Part shown: one piece after another, positions 42,967-53,114 of the stretch
Layout: every line of letters starts with the position of its first letter
Numbering within the stretch: the first letter of the stretch is position 1
Source of the DNA: Chara braunii
Taxonomy: Eukaryota > Streptophyta > Charophyceae > Charales > Characeae
NCBI GenBank assembly: GCA_003427395.1
Contig: BFEA01000162.1
Span: forward strand, 1,376,709-1,440,708
Direction: 5' to 3'
DNA: 64,000 nt
Translations under genes and position numbers: made by a program
Notes under the pieces: model-generated
Database searches by the model: none
The model's input: only the letters and a program-made list of their open reading frames with translations
What the model was told of the DNA's origin: nothing

Positions 42967-43484
42967 TTAAAGACTTTTCATACGTTCTATTACAGCTTGT
43001 TGTTCTGTCACTGATCATTTCTCTCTTCGTCGGCTTTATCCCCTACAGGCAGACTAGATTCTGATTGGCAACTTTTAATGATCACAGATCGTCAAACGAA
43101 AAAGTGCAAAAGGAAAATCTCCCACAGGCCGCATCCCAACCTGCAGCCTTCAATGACCAGAATCCGTCAACAGACGAATTGAACTGCATATCAGCGAAAC
43201 TGAATTGTAGTGCTTCAGAGGAGGAAATGAATACTGGTTCTTTCTATTGTTGGTTGTTTGGACTTTGAAGGTATACTTGGATTCCAACATTCTAAATGGG
43301 ATCTCGCCGTGACACATCATGCGAAACATCCAAAAAGTGTGTATAAGTGTCAGTGCACACTACTGTGGTCTCTCTCTTTTTTTCTTCTTTTCATTAAAAA
43401 TTAAAATTAATTATCATTAGCATTTGTGTGGGGTTTCTGGGAGGGGTGGCATGAGCATCCTCCAGTGGTAGCCTCCCGTGGCAG

Positions 43485-43612
43485 ATGGCTCCTGTCTATT
43501 GGTGGGGAGCGGCACCTGCAGGGAACTCCTCTGCGCCAAAAGTTGACTTCCGTAAGTTCCAGAGGAATTGGGGTGTGAAAAAAAAGAAAAAAAAAAGAAA
43601 AAAAAAAAGGGT
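43485..43612 (-). mobile_element. Hairpin cassette fragment (minus) with nearby A-rich tract
   Basis: The complement of 43485-43520 contains the GGTGCCGCTCCCCACCAATAG box, but the hairpin partner is lost (CCCTGCAGG). An A/G-rich tract follows on the plus strand at 43576-43612. Confidence 0.45.
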
Positions 43613-43694
43613 GTGAGAATTTGAAGAGGACTGTCAGACAGGATGTATTTCCCTTTGCAATATCTACAGCATTTTTTATTTTTATTTTTTTCCC

Positions 43695-43760
43695 CAAAGG
43701 GCAGCCGGATGTCGTATGATCCAGGCACTCCGGCCTGGTTCATACGACGGCTGCTTTTGG
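43695..43760. repeat. Short foldback (66 bp) resembling a precursor hairpin
   Basis: CCAAAGGGCAGCC...GTCGTATGATCCAGGC pairs with GGCCTGGTTCATACGACGGC on the other arm, leaving a ~5-nt loop and a few bulges. The stem is about 28 bp. It could be a tiny MITE or a small-RNA precursor. Confidence 0.6.
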
Positions 43761-44229
43761 ATTTTTCCATATTTGTAAACCTTTTCTTTTTCTTTTTTGT
43801 TTTTTGCGATATTGCCCTAGTCTGGACAAACTCCTGTCCGTGCAGATTGCCGGGCATGTGTCCCAGCTGGACATCCCCGACAGCCAGGAGCCCGAACATC
43901 CACCCTGGTAACCTACCCAGCTTTTTTTTTTCTTTCACGGAGCTATTTTCTTCTCTCAATTTCACCTCTCACTATCTACCTACCGCTACTCCCACGGCTA
44001 AACAGGGGACTCCTGGAAACATTCGCTACCTCTCACAATGAAGGGGAAGCATGTTGTCCCCCGCCCTAATCGGCGGTGCTCAGAGAGTAGGGTGGGGGCC
44101 CGCTTGTGGGGAGGGCCGGCTAACGCAAAGACTGAGAATTTTGACGGTAGCTGCGCCTCCTAGAGTCCACAAAGTTCGCCGGATAAAAAAAAAGGCCCTG
44201 GAGGGAGTATGCACCCACCCACATCGGAT

Positions 44230-44260
44230 AGGTGCTGGGTTCAAGACCCACTCCCAAAGG
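44230..44260 (+). promoter_or_regulatory. Pol III B-box-like site
   Basis: GGTTCAAGACC at 44238-44248 fits the B-box consensus GGTTCRANNCC. No good A box was found at the expected distance, so this may be a decayed tRNA-like or SINE head, or chance. Confidence 0.25.
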
Positions 44261-44454
44261 GGGACACCTGAGGCTCTGTTCCATTTAAAAAGAAGTTCAA
44301 TGGTTACCAGCGCCATTACCAGCCTGCCTCACGGAAAAAGCCCCAGCAGGGAGTTATCAATCAAAACGAATGAGTGATAATAATAACTCGTCAATTACCT
44401 GGGGCCGAGCAGCTGCATGGGGATATCTCAAGGTTGTCACCCTTTATCGAGTAG

Positions 44455-44481
44455 AGGGGGAGGGGAGGGGAGGGGCGGGGG

Positions 44482-44516
<35 letters not shown>

Positions 44517-44537
44517 CGGGGGGGGGGGGGGGGGGGG
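44455..44537. repeat. G-rich tract
   Basis: Mostly G over ~80 nt with rare A/C. A possible quadruplex-forming or mis-assembled stretch. Confidence 0.85.
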
Positions 44538-44606
44538 AGACAAAGTAAGAAGAGAGCCATTGGCATGCGACTTTATCACTTCTGTGGTGGATACAGAGGC
44601 AACATA

Positions 44607-44774
44607 GGGCGTGCGGCGGCGGGACACGAAACGAAAAACGAAATGAGTGCATCTTCCTGCAGAAAATGGCCAGGTTCATCGGTTTACTATAAATAGTAAG
44701 GAGTGTATTTTGCCACCTTTCGTGGGCAGATGCACTCGTTTCGTTTTCGTTTCGTGTGCCGTGCGGCGAGACCC
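44607..44774. mobile_element. Foldback MITE, GGGTCTCGC group (168 bp)
   Basis: The right end reads GGGTCTCGCCGCACGGCACA on the complement; the left end GGGCGTGCGGCGGCGGGACA is its diverged partner, followed on both sides by ACGAAACGAAAA and GAGTGCATCT. The centre is the palindrome TTTACTATAAATAGTAA. The element at 60344-60518 has the same layout. Confidence 0.65.
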
Positions 44775-45324
44775 CTGGCAGAGTTACCAATCAAAACTAA
44801 TGAATGATTAATAACTCATGAATTGCCTGGGGGCCATCAGTTGCATGGGGATATCTCAAGGTTGCCTTGGGAAGATGGACAGTCTATACATTTGGACTTC
44901 AAGGCGCTCCAAGGAGCAACTGAAGGAAGTTGAGCATGAGGTGTTATGGCGTGGCTGTTCGGTACAACTTTATTGTCTTTGAAAGTCTCTATCACACTCA
45001 CGTTCCCATCAATGTCGCAATGCAGACCAAACATCATCATTCCATGGTGTGAAAGGGGCTGGCGCTCACACAGGAAGAGTGCGCCAGTCCCCAGCCATAA
45101 GCAGAGGAAGAAGAGGGGAAGATGTGAATGTCGTCAACACCAAGTCTTCGGTACAGGTCCCAAATAATCCCTCGTCCAATGTCTCAATCCCAATGTCGAG
45201 TCTGGATCCAAATGCCGTCAAGTCCCAAAGTCACCAATCTCTCTCTCTCTCGTAGTCTGCAGATACTGAGAAGTTAGGTGGCGAGAGTGTGAGGGAGATA
45301 TGGTGGACTTAGAAGAGGAAGAAG

Positions 45325-45330
<6 letters not shown>

Positions 45331-45373
<43 letters not shown>
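45331..45373. repeat. (CT)n microsatellite
   Basis: About 21 CT units following a GAA-rich stretch. It lies just upstream of a candidate branch point and 3' splice site. Confidence 0.9.
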
Positions 45374-45375
<2 letters not shown>

Positions 45376-45411
45376 CCGGTACTAACCTGTGAAGGTGGCG
45401 CCTTGTTGCAG

Positions 45412-45448
45412 GTACATCGAAGACGAAGCTGGAGCTATGGCGCCACAG
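45412..45448 (+). other. Candidate 37-nt exon
   Basis: The left border has a pyrimidine tract ((CT)n), a perfect TACTAAC branch point (45380-45386) and TTGCAG. The right border is CACAG|GTAAGT, a perfect 5' splice site. The putative exon contains CTATGGCGCCACAG, so it could hold a start codon (Met-Ala-Pro-Gln). No partner exon encoding a known protein was found. It may be a non-coding transcript or chance. Confidence 0.3.
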
Positions 45449-45860
45449 GTAAGTCTCCCTGGCCTCCGCCAACCATCTCTCTCTCTCTCTCTAACGCTAC
45501 TCTAGCTCCTAATAGCGCCCAGCGCTGAAGACTACTGCTACCGCTACTACTACTACTGCAGCGCTCCTCCAGAGTGCCGCTGCCAAATCCTGAAGACTGC
45601 CTGCTGCCTCCTGCACGTGAAGTGCCTGGGAGGTCCCTATGAACTCCCTCGTGACTACCTGCAGCCTGTAGGGCGGGCCAGTCTTATATAGTGCTGGCCC
45701 GTCCAGGAGGCTGCTCTTGCCAATGCCAAAACGTGCCAGACCCTGGCGTTGAAGTTCAAACAAAGGTGGTCTTGAAAACAGGCCAACAATGGCCTGTGCT
45801 AAAACCCTGGTCTGGTGCCTAAGTTTCAGGGCAGGTCGGCTTTATGAGGGCCTGAAAATG

Positions 45861-46080
45861 GCCCTCGTTTTCAGGCTTTTAGGCTGAAACGACACAGGGC
45901 CTGTAGGTCCTCGTTTTCAGGCTTTTAGGCTGAAACGACACAGGGCCTGTAGGCCCTCGTTTTCAGGCTTTTAGGCTGAAACGACACAGGGCATGTAGGC
46001 CCTCGTTTTCAGGCTTTTAGGCTGAAACAACACAGGGCCTGTAGGCCCTTGTTTTCAGGCTTTTAGGCTGAAACGACACA
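45861..46080. repeat. 46-bp minisatellite, ~5 copies
   Basis: Units start every 46 bp (TCG at 45865, 45911, 45957, 46003, with TTG at 46049) and contain TTTTCAGGCTTTTAGGCTGA. TTTCAG and CTGAAA in each unit can pair. Copies differ at only a few sites, so expansion is recent. Confidence 0.92.
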
Positions 46081-46570
46081 GTGGGGGAGGGGAGATAAGA
46101 AAAAACAAGATCGGAGACGTTGGGTGTATGTAGGATGCATTTTCCAAGAGAGGAGCTTAGAGAAGGAAATAGCCAGCCCTATATTGATGGATATGAAAAA
46201 GAGGGGTGGAGCAGGACCACATGCTTCCGATAGCAGGAACGAATCAATGCTAGGCCTTGAGAGCGTGTTCTTGATGTGAGGGGTGTGGGACACAATGAGG
46301 AGGCTGGGCCCATTACAGCCCACTTCCCCCACATGTATACTAATCCTTCCACAATTTGATTGGTTCCATAGCTGACAGGGTTCACACTGTAAACTACAGT
46401 AACACTGATAGTTGATACCCCCCAAAAAAAAATCAGCACCCCTAGTAGCCGCTCGGGCTGTTTCTTGAAAAAAAAAAAAAAAAGAAAAAAAAAAAGAAAG
46501 GGGGTGTGGGACACATGTTCCAGTCATTTTTTTTCAATGCAAAAGGGAAAAATCCGAAAAAGAGAATGCA

Positions 46571-46720
46571 AGTGGGCATCTGATGTCCAGCTGGACATAT
46601 CATGCAAGTGGGCATCTGATGTCCAGGTGGACAGTGGACATATCATGCAGGTGGGCATCTGATGTCCAGGTGGACATATTATGCAGGTGGGCATCTGCAC
46701 ATCCAGGTGCATTTGGACCA
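46571..46720. repeat. Tandem repeat of ~37-46 bp, four copies
   Basis: Unit GTGGGCATCTGATGTCCAG followed by CTGGACATATCATGCA; the third copy gains a short internal duplication (GTGGACAGTGGACA) and the fourth is diverged. TGTCCAGCTGGACA is itself palindromic. No gene. Confidence 0.85.
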
Positions 46721-47079
46721 GGATAATTATTTTTAAATGATTTCTTCGTTTATCTAGGATAATCTCACCTGTCACAGCATTCCACAACACCAGCAAAAAG
46801 AACGCAGAACGAAAAGTGGAAGAGAAGGGAAGGGAAAGGTTGCTGAAGCCTTTTACCAAAACAAAGAAGAAAATGAGCAGTCTTTTAAAAAAAATAAAAA
46901 TGCTCAAAACCGCGTTCAGTAATGATTGGAGTGGAACCAGCGGGCCTGACCAGCCAAAGAAGTATGTTGCAGGACTGGACCGAAATCTTCTTTTTTTGTT
47001 TTCTGTTTTTTTTGTAACCCATACATGCCTACTACAGAAGGTGACATAAGCGTCCTCCCCTAGTTGGTCTGCAAAACAC

Positions 47080-47225
47080 TGCTCCAGCTATTAGCGGGGA
47101 GCTGCACCTGATGGAAAACGGGTCCAGCATCCCTTCGAACAACATATTCTGACATCATTGAGAACTTCAGAGATCTTAGACGGCATTCTATCTCTTCACC
47201 CATTCCTTAGGCGCCAGATCTAATC
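47080..47225 (-). mobile_element. LINE 3' UTR copy (minus)
   Basis: Minus strand order: TCTGGCGCC...GGGTGAAGAG, then GAAGTTCTCAATGATG, then the hairpin GCTGGACCCGTTTTCCATC, then the CTCCCCGCTAATAG box. This is the LINE-2 3' UTR arrangement without coding sequence, that is, a 5'-truncated LINE insertion. Confidence 0.65.
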
Positions 47226-47447
47226 AGGAGAAAGCACTGGTATCCACAGCCTGCGGCCAAGTGGACACTTCAAAATTAAGCAGATCCACATCACTCATCC
47301 TCTAGAAAAATCAGATCACACCAAACCAAGTCAGAGTACTAGACCCATTGAAGAGGGGGGAAACAGAGCTGGGAATTCTGAGAGAGGGCGGAAGTGGGAT
47401 GGAAGGATCTATAGTCAACCAATCATTAAATGATTATTAAACACTAT

Positions 47448-48000
47448 GGGTCTCGCTCCACTACTCAGGACTCTCGAAGTTTGGAGAGTAACGCCTCGCT
47501 CCACTTACTCTAGAGTTTAACTCGTGAAAACACCCTTCGAGAGCTGTCAGAAGGCGCTCTCAAAGGGCACTCTAGAGTAGCATAGAGTTCACAGCCTGCG
47601 ACGCTCACGATTTCCAGCGTCCTCCCTCCTGCCGCCGCTCCGGCCTCTTTTCTCGTGAGTGTGCCTCTTGCCGCGACCGTCAGAGCGAGCTGGCGCTGTC
47701 GTGTAGCGCTGTAGAAGCGCTCACGAAAATCGTGAGTACTCACGCTCGGCTCCGGAATGTATCCACCGCTAGAACGTGGCCATATGCAGTCATTTGTTTT
47801 TACTTTTTTTTGCCTTTCGAGAGTGATCGGTGTCGCTCCACTTACTCTAGAAACGGTGTCAGAATTTCGTGAGTGCTTCTAGAGTTCTTCAGTCTAGAGT
47901 AAGTGGAGCGACGCCACTTTTTTCATGAGTTCTAGACCTCTGACAGCTCTAGAAGTACTCACGAAATTTTTCGTGAATCGAGAGTAGTGGAGCGAGACCC
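47448..48000. mobile_element. GGGTCTCGC-ended foldback transposon (553 bp)
   Basis: Ends are GGGTCTCGCTCCACTACTC and its exact complement (19 bp), then diverge slightly into subterminal repeats of CTCTAGAG, ACTCACGAAA and CTTACTCTAGA in both orientations. TAT lies on both sides (47445-47447 and 48001-48003). No protein is encoded. The 3-bp duplication would suit a PIF/Harbinger-like enzyme, but this is not decisive. Confidence 0.8.
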
Positions 48001-48689
48001 TATATGGTAGTCTGGGCTGGGGTCAGCAAGACGTGGTTGCAGAGGGTTCGACTGAAAGAAAGAGATGTGACTTTGGTTTCAAAAAGGAAAAAAAAAAGAA
48101 AGAAAAACAATGATGTGATTTTGGTTTGGGAGTGTACCCTGAGACTACTTCTTGGCAAAAAGGTATGCTATGCAGAAAGATAAACTGAACAACTTTTGCC
48201 CTGACTGTCCGGCGGGCCACATCGAAATTGTTTATCAAATTTTAAAAAAAAATAAAGACACCCCAAATTTTTTCCCTTCTTTTCTTCGTGCTGAATCCGG
48301 ACGTCCAGGACCCCCCTGACTGTCCGGCGAGGAAGTCCTGCCATCGGACAACTGGTAGCCTAGCTTCTTGCAGGGTTGTTTGATTGAAGAAGCTTTTACA
48401 GGGGCAGCACATTGCCCTTCTCTTCATCTTTTGCACATAGCAGACAAACACTCAGACGTCCAGTTCAGAGGACTTCATCATCCGAATGGACTCTCATGCA
48501 AGTACTTGTGGTTTCACATCATTGTTAGTCTTTTCTGGCATGGTTTGATGGATAGGATGGGGCTTAACGCCTCTGCTCGGTATGGAGATACAGTAGATAA
48601 GGCGGATAGGGTGGATAGGGTTATATAGATTAACATATACATATAATACTGGATGCACAGTAGGACAGGACATATCCACACATAACTGC

Positions 48690-48720
48690 ATAAGGGACGT
48701 TGGGCCCGATTTCCAGCTGA
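48690..48720 (+). repeat. Hairpin cassette fragment (plus)
   Basis: GGGACGTTGGGCCCGATTTC then CAGC; no CTCCCC box. Decayed copy. Confidence 0.5.
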
Positions 48721-48738
48721 TACACAACACATCTCTGG

Positions 48739-48893
48739 ACAGGGACGCTGGACCCAGTCTCCAGCAGGTGTAGCTCCCCACCAATAGACGGAGCCTTCGA
48801 CGCTGGGGCCTACTTATCGGGGCTGCTCTTATCACCTCGTTACGTAGGTATGCCCACATAAGAATTTCATTTAAAAAAAAAAAGAAAAAAAAA
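48739..48893 (+). mobile_element. Hairpin cassette with ~80-nt extension and A-tail (plus)
   Basis: GCTGGACCCAGTCTCCAGC, the CTCCCCACCAATAGACGG box, then a GC-rich extension ending CTCTTATCACCTCGTTACGT and an A-rich tail (about 48870-48892). The same extension is present on the minus strand at 58262-58400, so this is a distinct 3' end subtype. Confidence 0.6.
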
Positions 48894-49201
48894 GAGGTGG
48901 ATAATCTAAACATCCCTTCTCCTTTCCCGTTTTTATTTTAATCTTAAAAAAGCATTACCTCTCCAAGGCAAACTCTTGCGATAATTTGTTCAGACCCACG
49001 TTTGCCGGGGGCTCAGCCTTCTGGACCTCTTTGGCTGGTGGTGCCATCCAAAAAGGGAAAAAAAACAAGCGCCGAGCCAGTCCATTTTGAACTTGCCACA
49101 CAGCACAAGTACGCTGCCAGGAAAAGGGCAGCAGCCTTTTCCTACCTTCTCTTCATCTTTTCCATGGCATGCTCTAATTGGACCCTATGCTAGTGGAATA
49201 A

Positions 49202-49800
49202 GGCCTGGACCCCACAGGAAAAACCTTGGAAAAAAAGGAAACGCTCATCTCGGACTCCATCAGACAAAGCAGGCCCTCCGGAAAGCCGATTCCAAGGTGA
49301 CGGTAAGGTTTTCCGGGACCCCACAGCCTGGAAAACGGTATCTGGAAAAGCCACATTTTTCATTTTCACATCGGTATCCAGTCGGAAAAGTGGCTGTGGA
49401 GGAGTTTCCNCCGTATTTTTGTGCCCTTTCCAGAGAGTTGGGGGGGCGGGGGGNGGGGGGNGGGGGGGGGGGGGGGCATGTCCATGGTTGGAAACTCCTC
49501 GCCAACCCACCGGCCCAGCCATTGTCCGCCCGAAGCCGTTCCCTGGTCCACTGGACAGGGCTACGGACATGCTGTTGCCGCCTAATAGGGGGGGACAACC
49601 GAAACAGGCGGAAGGCCGGATATCAGCGACCACCATCCGGTCCATCTCCAGTTTCCAGCCTCTCCAAGCTCGTGGAAACTGGCTTTTTCATCCACTCCAG
49701 TAGGGTCCCGTTCATTCCGCAGGCAAACTCTTCAAAACACTTTTCCACGGAAACCTGAAACTCGTCACTTTTCCAACACTTTTCCTGTGGGGTCCAGGCC
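49202..49800. mobile_element. TAA-flanked Harbinger-like element (599 bp)
   Basis: Exact inverted ends of 21 bp starting GGCCTGGACCCCACAGGAAA, flanked by TAA on both sides (49199-49201 and 49801-49803). A 3-bp TWA duplication with GG-starting ends is typical of PIF/Harbinger. TGGAAA-rich subterminal repeats occur inside in both orientations. No transposase is present. A G-rich tract with three N lies at 49410-49476. Confidence 0.85.
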
Positions 49801-49803
49801 TAA

Positions 49804-50380
49804 GCCACAAGGATCATACTGACCCCCTACCTGTCAGAACACACGCAAAAAAAAAGCACAAGAAAAAGAAAAAGAGCACATTCATGAAATGTGTTCATCA
49901 GGTCCCACACGGTGGGTTCTACACACTCTCCTAGTCTAACATTTCTAGGATGCCATCCAGTAGTTGCCTCGTAAGTCTGGCATGCTCGAATTGGACCCTG
50001 TACAACTGCTAAAGAGATAACGACCCAAAGGTGACATCGTGTTCATTTCCAACTGTAGCTTATGAAGATGAGCACCTGAGATTGCGGAATCCGAGTAACT
50101 GGGCCCTTGCCCTAGATATCAGGCCTCGGAATCATGACCAAGAATACCTTAGACGTGACCAGACATCAGATCAAAGTTTCACCCTGAAAGTCTATGCCAA
50201 TTGAGATGTGGGGCCTCATCATCATGACCAAGAGTATCTTCCACGTTACCCTGAAAGGATGGGATGACTACCTACAGGGCCAGTTCATGAGGGACCTAAG
50301 CACATTCCTGAGCACAGAATATGATGTGGGGCCCACGGACGACCTGTTTGAGGCAAGTTTATTGTGATTTTTGTCAAACT
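49804..50380. other. Unassigned DNA
   Basis: No gene or transposon ends were recognised. A phrase resembling GATGTGGGGCC-CATCATGACCAAGA recurs at about 50125 and 50206. Confidence 0.35.
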
Positions 50381-50384
50381 GGAC

Positions 50385-50470
50385 CCATCCAGGCATTCAA
50401 GCGGCACTCAGGAGGTCGCGGGTTCAACTCCCATGGCTGTGACTGGTTTGCACTCGGCGGGGTTTGGTGG
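50385..50470 (+). mobile_element. tRNA-like SINE head (copy 2)
   Basis: GCATTCAAGCGGCACTCAGG and GGTCGCGGGTTCAACTCCCA match the head of the copy at 52735. GGTTCAACTCC at 50424-50434 fits the pol III B box. The A box is not clear and the sequence after about 50450 differs from the other copy. Possibly a related SINE with another body. Confidence 0.45.
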
Positions 50471-51401
50471 CTGAGCACGCTGAGTGCCCGCGTTGTTGTG
50501 ATTTTTGAATAGCGCTTCTTCTCCATCACTGCTTTGTCCATCGGTTGTGTGCGCTAAAGACCAAGTGTGAATACTCAATCGTGTGCATGGCTTTGGTCGT
50601 GAGTGTCTATGAATGTTGAATGCTTCGCTGTCAAAAGGTTTGTGGATGTACGAATGTGGGAAGACTGGGCAATGGTCCTTGTTGCATTTGCGCATAGGAG
50701 TGCGGCCTTGGGGTAATTGGGTCTTGGACATCTGCCTGCGTGCATGAGTGTGCTGATGCCCTCTGTTCCCCGACTAACTGTCGATCCTCGCGTTTAGCGC
50801 GCGTGGGAGATCCTCATCAACCTTTTCCCTCCCTGCGCGCAACGGCCACGTGTCTATTTCTCAGTTCACCCAGGTGTCTGGGCAAGCGACCAGGGACATC
50901 GGGTGTGGGGACTTGGTCGCTCCATCCGATCTCCCTGCCTGTCAGCCATCGCCATTTTGACAAGGTGACAATTTTGGTTGGAGTCGTTACAAGTAGTCAC
51001 ATGCATTTTGAAAGTGGGATCGGGTGATGCAGGACCAGTTGAGACTTGTATGGAGTTGAGGTTCACCACTATGAACATGAGTGCGAGTAGCTGCCCATGC
51101 TCGAGCCTTGCTTCGATCCGCCGTAGCGACCTTCCTCCATTTCCGGTCGCAGACAAAGACGACCCTTACTGTGATGCAGACGTGCGAAAGGCGCTATTGC
51201 GGACCGATCGGGTTCACTTTTATAACCCGGTCGAAGGCGTGTCATATAGGGGGAACGGGGTTCGTTTAAGTTGATCGCTTCTCTTCTCCCTCGCTGATCT
51301 TGCCTTATACGGACTTGACGGTGCCTCCCTGGTCCGCGGCTCATGCCATGTGGAAGCCCCAGTTCACCTGTCGGCGGTGCCAGCTAGGAAACTCGTGTTC
51401 C

Positions 51402-51450
51402 TGGCAGAGGTTGGTGCTGGGGTACGAGGGGTTCAACCCCCGCCCAAAAT
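51402..51450 (+). promoter_or_regulatory. Pol III A- and B-box-like pair
   Basis: TGGCAGAGGTTGG (51402) fits an A box and GGTTCAACCCC (51430) fits a B box, but they are only 28 nt apart, shorter than in a normal tRNA. No cloverleaf can be drawn. It may be a shrunken tRNA relic or chance. Confidence 0.25.
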
Positions 51451-51744
51451 CCTCGACCACGCCCCAATTACTCCGATCAGCGTTCCCACGGGTACGGGAC
51501 GTTGCGCGGGCCGTGAGGTTGCGTATCACAGTCAATCAGTCATGCTTTCCCTGCAGAGGATCATCCATCATCCAATGGCTGGTGCTTTAGACATGAATTT
51601 GATTTTCTGCAGGATGCTGCGTTCAAGGAAAAGATACAGAAAAGAATGGCAATGATGACATCTGACCCCCCTTGCAGGAGGTCTCTGACAGCCTGGAAGG
51701 CAATGAGCCCATTCCTTATCCTCTTCGATGAAATAAATACAAAA

Positions 51745-51855
51745 GGGCAAGAAACAAACAAGACAGACCCTTTGTTATCAGGGTGTGTTTTGTTTGGGGG
51801 AAGACACACCCATGCTTCAGTCCAAATTCGGGGAAGGACACACCCGAATTCAAAA
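51745..51855. repeat. Left arm of a 1.26-kb-spaced inverted repeat
   Basis: About 111 bp (GGGTGTGTTTTGTTTGGGGG, AAGACACACCCATGCTTCAG and neighbours) recurs inverted at 53115-53225 with about 95% identity. The pair brackets the palindrome at 51888-52093 and the SINE at 52735. It could be the ends of a composite DNA element, but no target duplication is visible. Confidence 0.8.
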
Positions 51856-51887
51856 TCAGTCCGCTGGGGGGCCTGGGACATTTGGGT

Positions 51888-52093
51888 AAATGGCCAGTGA
51901 CGGATTGGTACATGCGGGGACGCCCCAGGACTGCCTGGGATGGCCTGGGACAGCACCGGGCCTGCTATTACTGCTTTTTCAAACTGAGGACCCTCAGTTT
52001 GAAAAAGCAGTAATAGCAGGCCCGGTGCTGTCCCAGGCCATCCCAGGCAGTCCTGGGGCGTCCCCGCACATACCAAGCCGTCTCAGGCCATTT
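51888..52093. repeat. Long near-perfect palindrome (~102-bp arms)
   Basis: Arms 51888-51989 and 51992-52093 meet with a 2-nt spacer. The central 77 bp of each arm (51913-51989 against 51992-52068) is exactly complementary, and mismatches appear only farther out (five in the last 25 bp). The transcript would form a very long double strand. Possible origins: recent inverted duplication, foldback transposon, small-RNA locus or assembly chimera. Confidence 0.93.
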
Positions 52094-52734
52094 TGTGGGT
52101 TTCACTTTCGTCGTTTCATTTCTTTCTATTTTCGGTAAGGTCGTGCAAGTACAACTTCGCTAGGACGGGTTCGTTTGGGGTCTCCGACAGCAGAAAATAG
52201 GGTCCAATCGCAGTCGTCCCTAAGACCGGTCGTAGGGCAGGTTAGCTTGTCAAGGTCGGAGCAATTTAGTATAGGGCGCCATCCAGTGTTTCCCTTTTGA
52301 GGGATAGAGTTTTTCCCGTTGCAAATTGGGGGCCGATTTGGGTCTGGGTCATTTCCACTTTTGTTTTTTTTTCTCTTCACTACAGTATCGAAGCATTCTG
52401 CTGTTTTACTACGCCCACATAACGAAATCTAAAACGGACTGCCCTGCCTCTTTGGCAGGGCTGCCTAAAGAAAAGAAAAGAAAACAAAAACGTACGTATT
52501 ACGTTTGCCACGAGAGCTGTGGAGATCCAGGGCCTTGCTCCACTACTGACCAGATGTAGAAAACGAGCATGAATCTTCTGGTAGAACATGGGGAGATACA
52601 CTGCTAGCAGTTTAGAGCTTGAAATGCCCTTTTTCCTGGCCGCGTGTGGGGTGGTACAGCCCTCAGTAACTTGCAATTCGTTTTTGAGTTTTTTTTTTTT
52701 TTTTTTTCCCTCCGATAGAAGAATCTGGGCTCCA

Positions 52735-53030
52735 TCCAGCATCCTACCTCAACTGGTGAGGCACACAAGTGGCATTCAGGAGGGTGTGGGTTCAATCCCC
52801 CTGGCTGCCTGTGGCACTCTTGGTGCCATCCAACTGAGATAGTGAGCTGGATCCTCCCAGTCGGTATCAGTAAGGTCTTCAGCCAACATGGGTGTGAGTG
52901 CGCGTGTGGGAGGGCTGCGTATGGTGTGTGGGAGAGTGTTGGCTTTGGACACTACCATCCAGAAGGATGCCCATCCCCCACTTCGTAAGACCTTTGCCAA
53001 GCTTTGTTTTTTTTTTTTTTTTTTTTTTGA
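52735..53030 (+). mobile_element. tRNA-derived SINE with T-tail
   Basis: The head resembles a tRNA: TACCTCAACTGG (A-box-like, 52745) and GGTTCAATCCC (perfect B box, 52789), spaced 44 nt as in tRNAs. A ~200 bp unrelated body follows and ends at GCCAAGCTTTG and a ~22-nt T run (53008-53030). Several plant SINE families end in T stretches. No target duplication was identified. The head matches 50391-50445. Confidence 0.55.
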
Positions 53031-53114
53031 AAAAACAGTGTTTAAAACACCCCTCTAGAACATAAAGCATGTTACCCGAATGGCTGCGTCCCCGCGTTCG
53101 ACGCAGTATAACAG

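Noticed and set aside
45861-46080. A CRISPR-like array
   Set aside because: The 46-bp units are contiguous without variable spacers, so it is a minisatellite; the DNA is also eukaryotic.
51402-51450. A complete tRNA gene
   Set aside because: A and B boxes are present but only 28 nt apart, and no acceptor stem or anticodon arm can be drawn.
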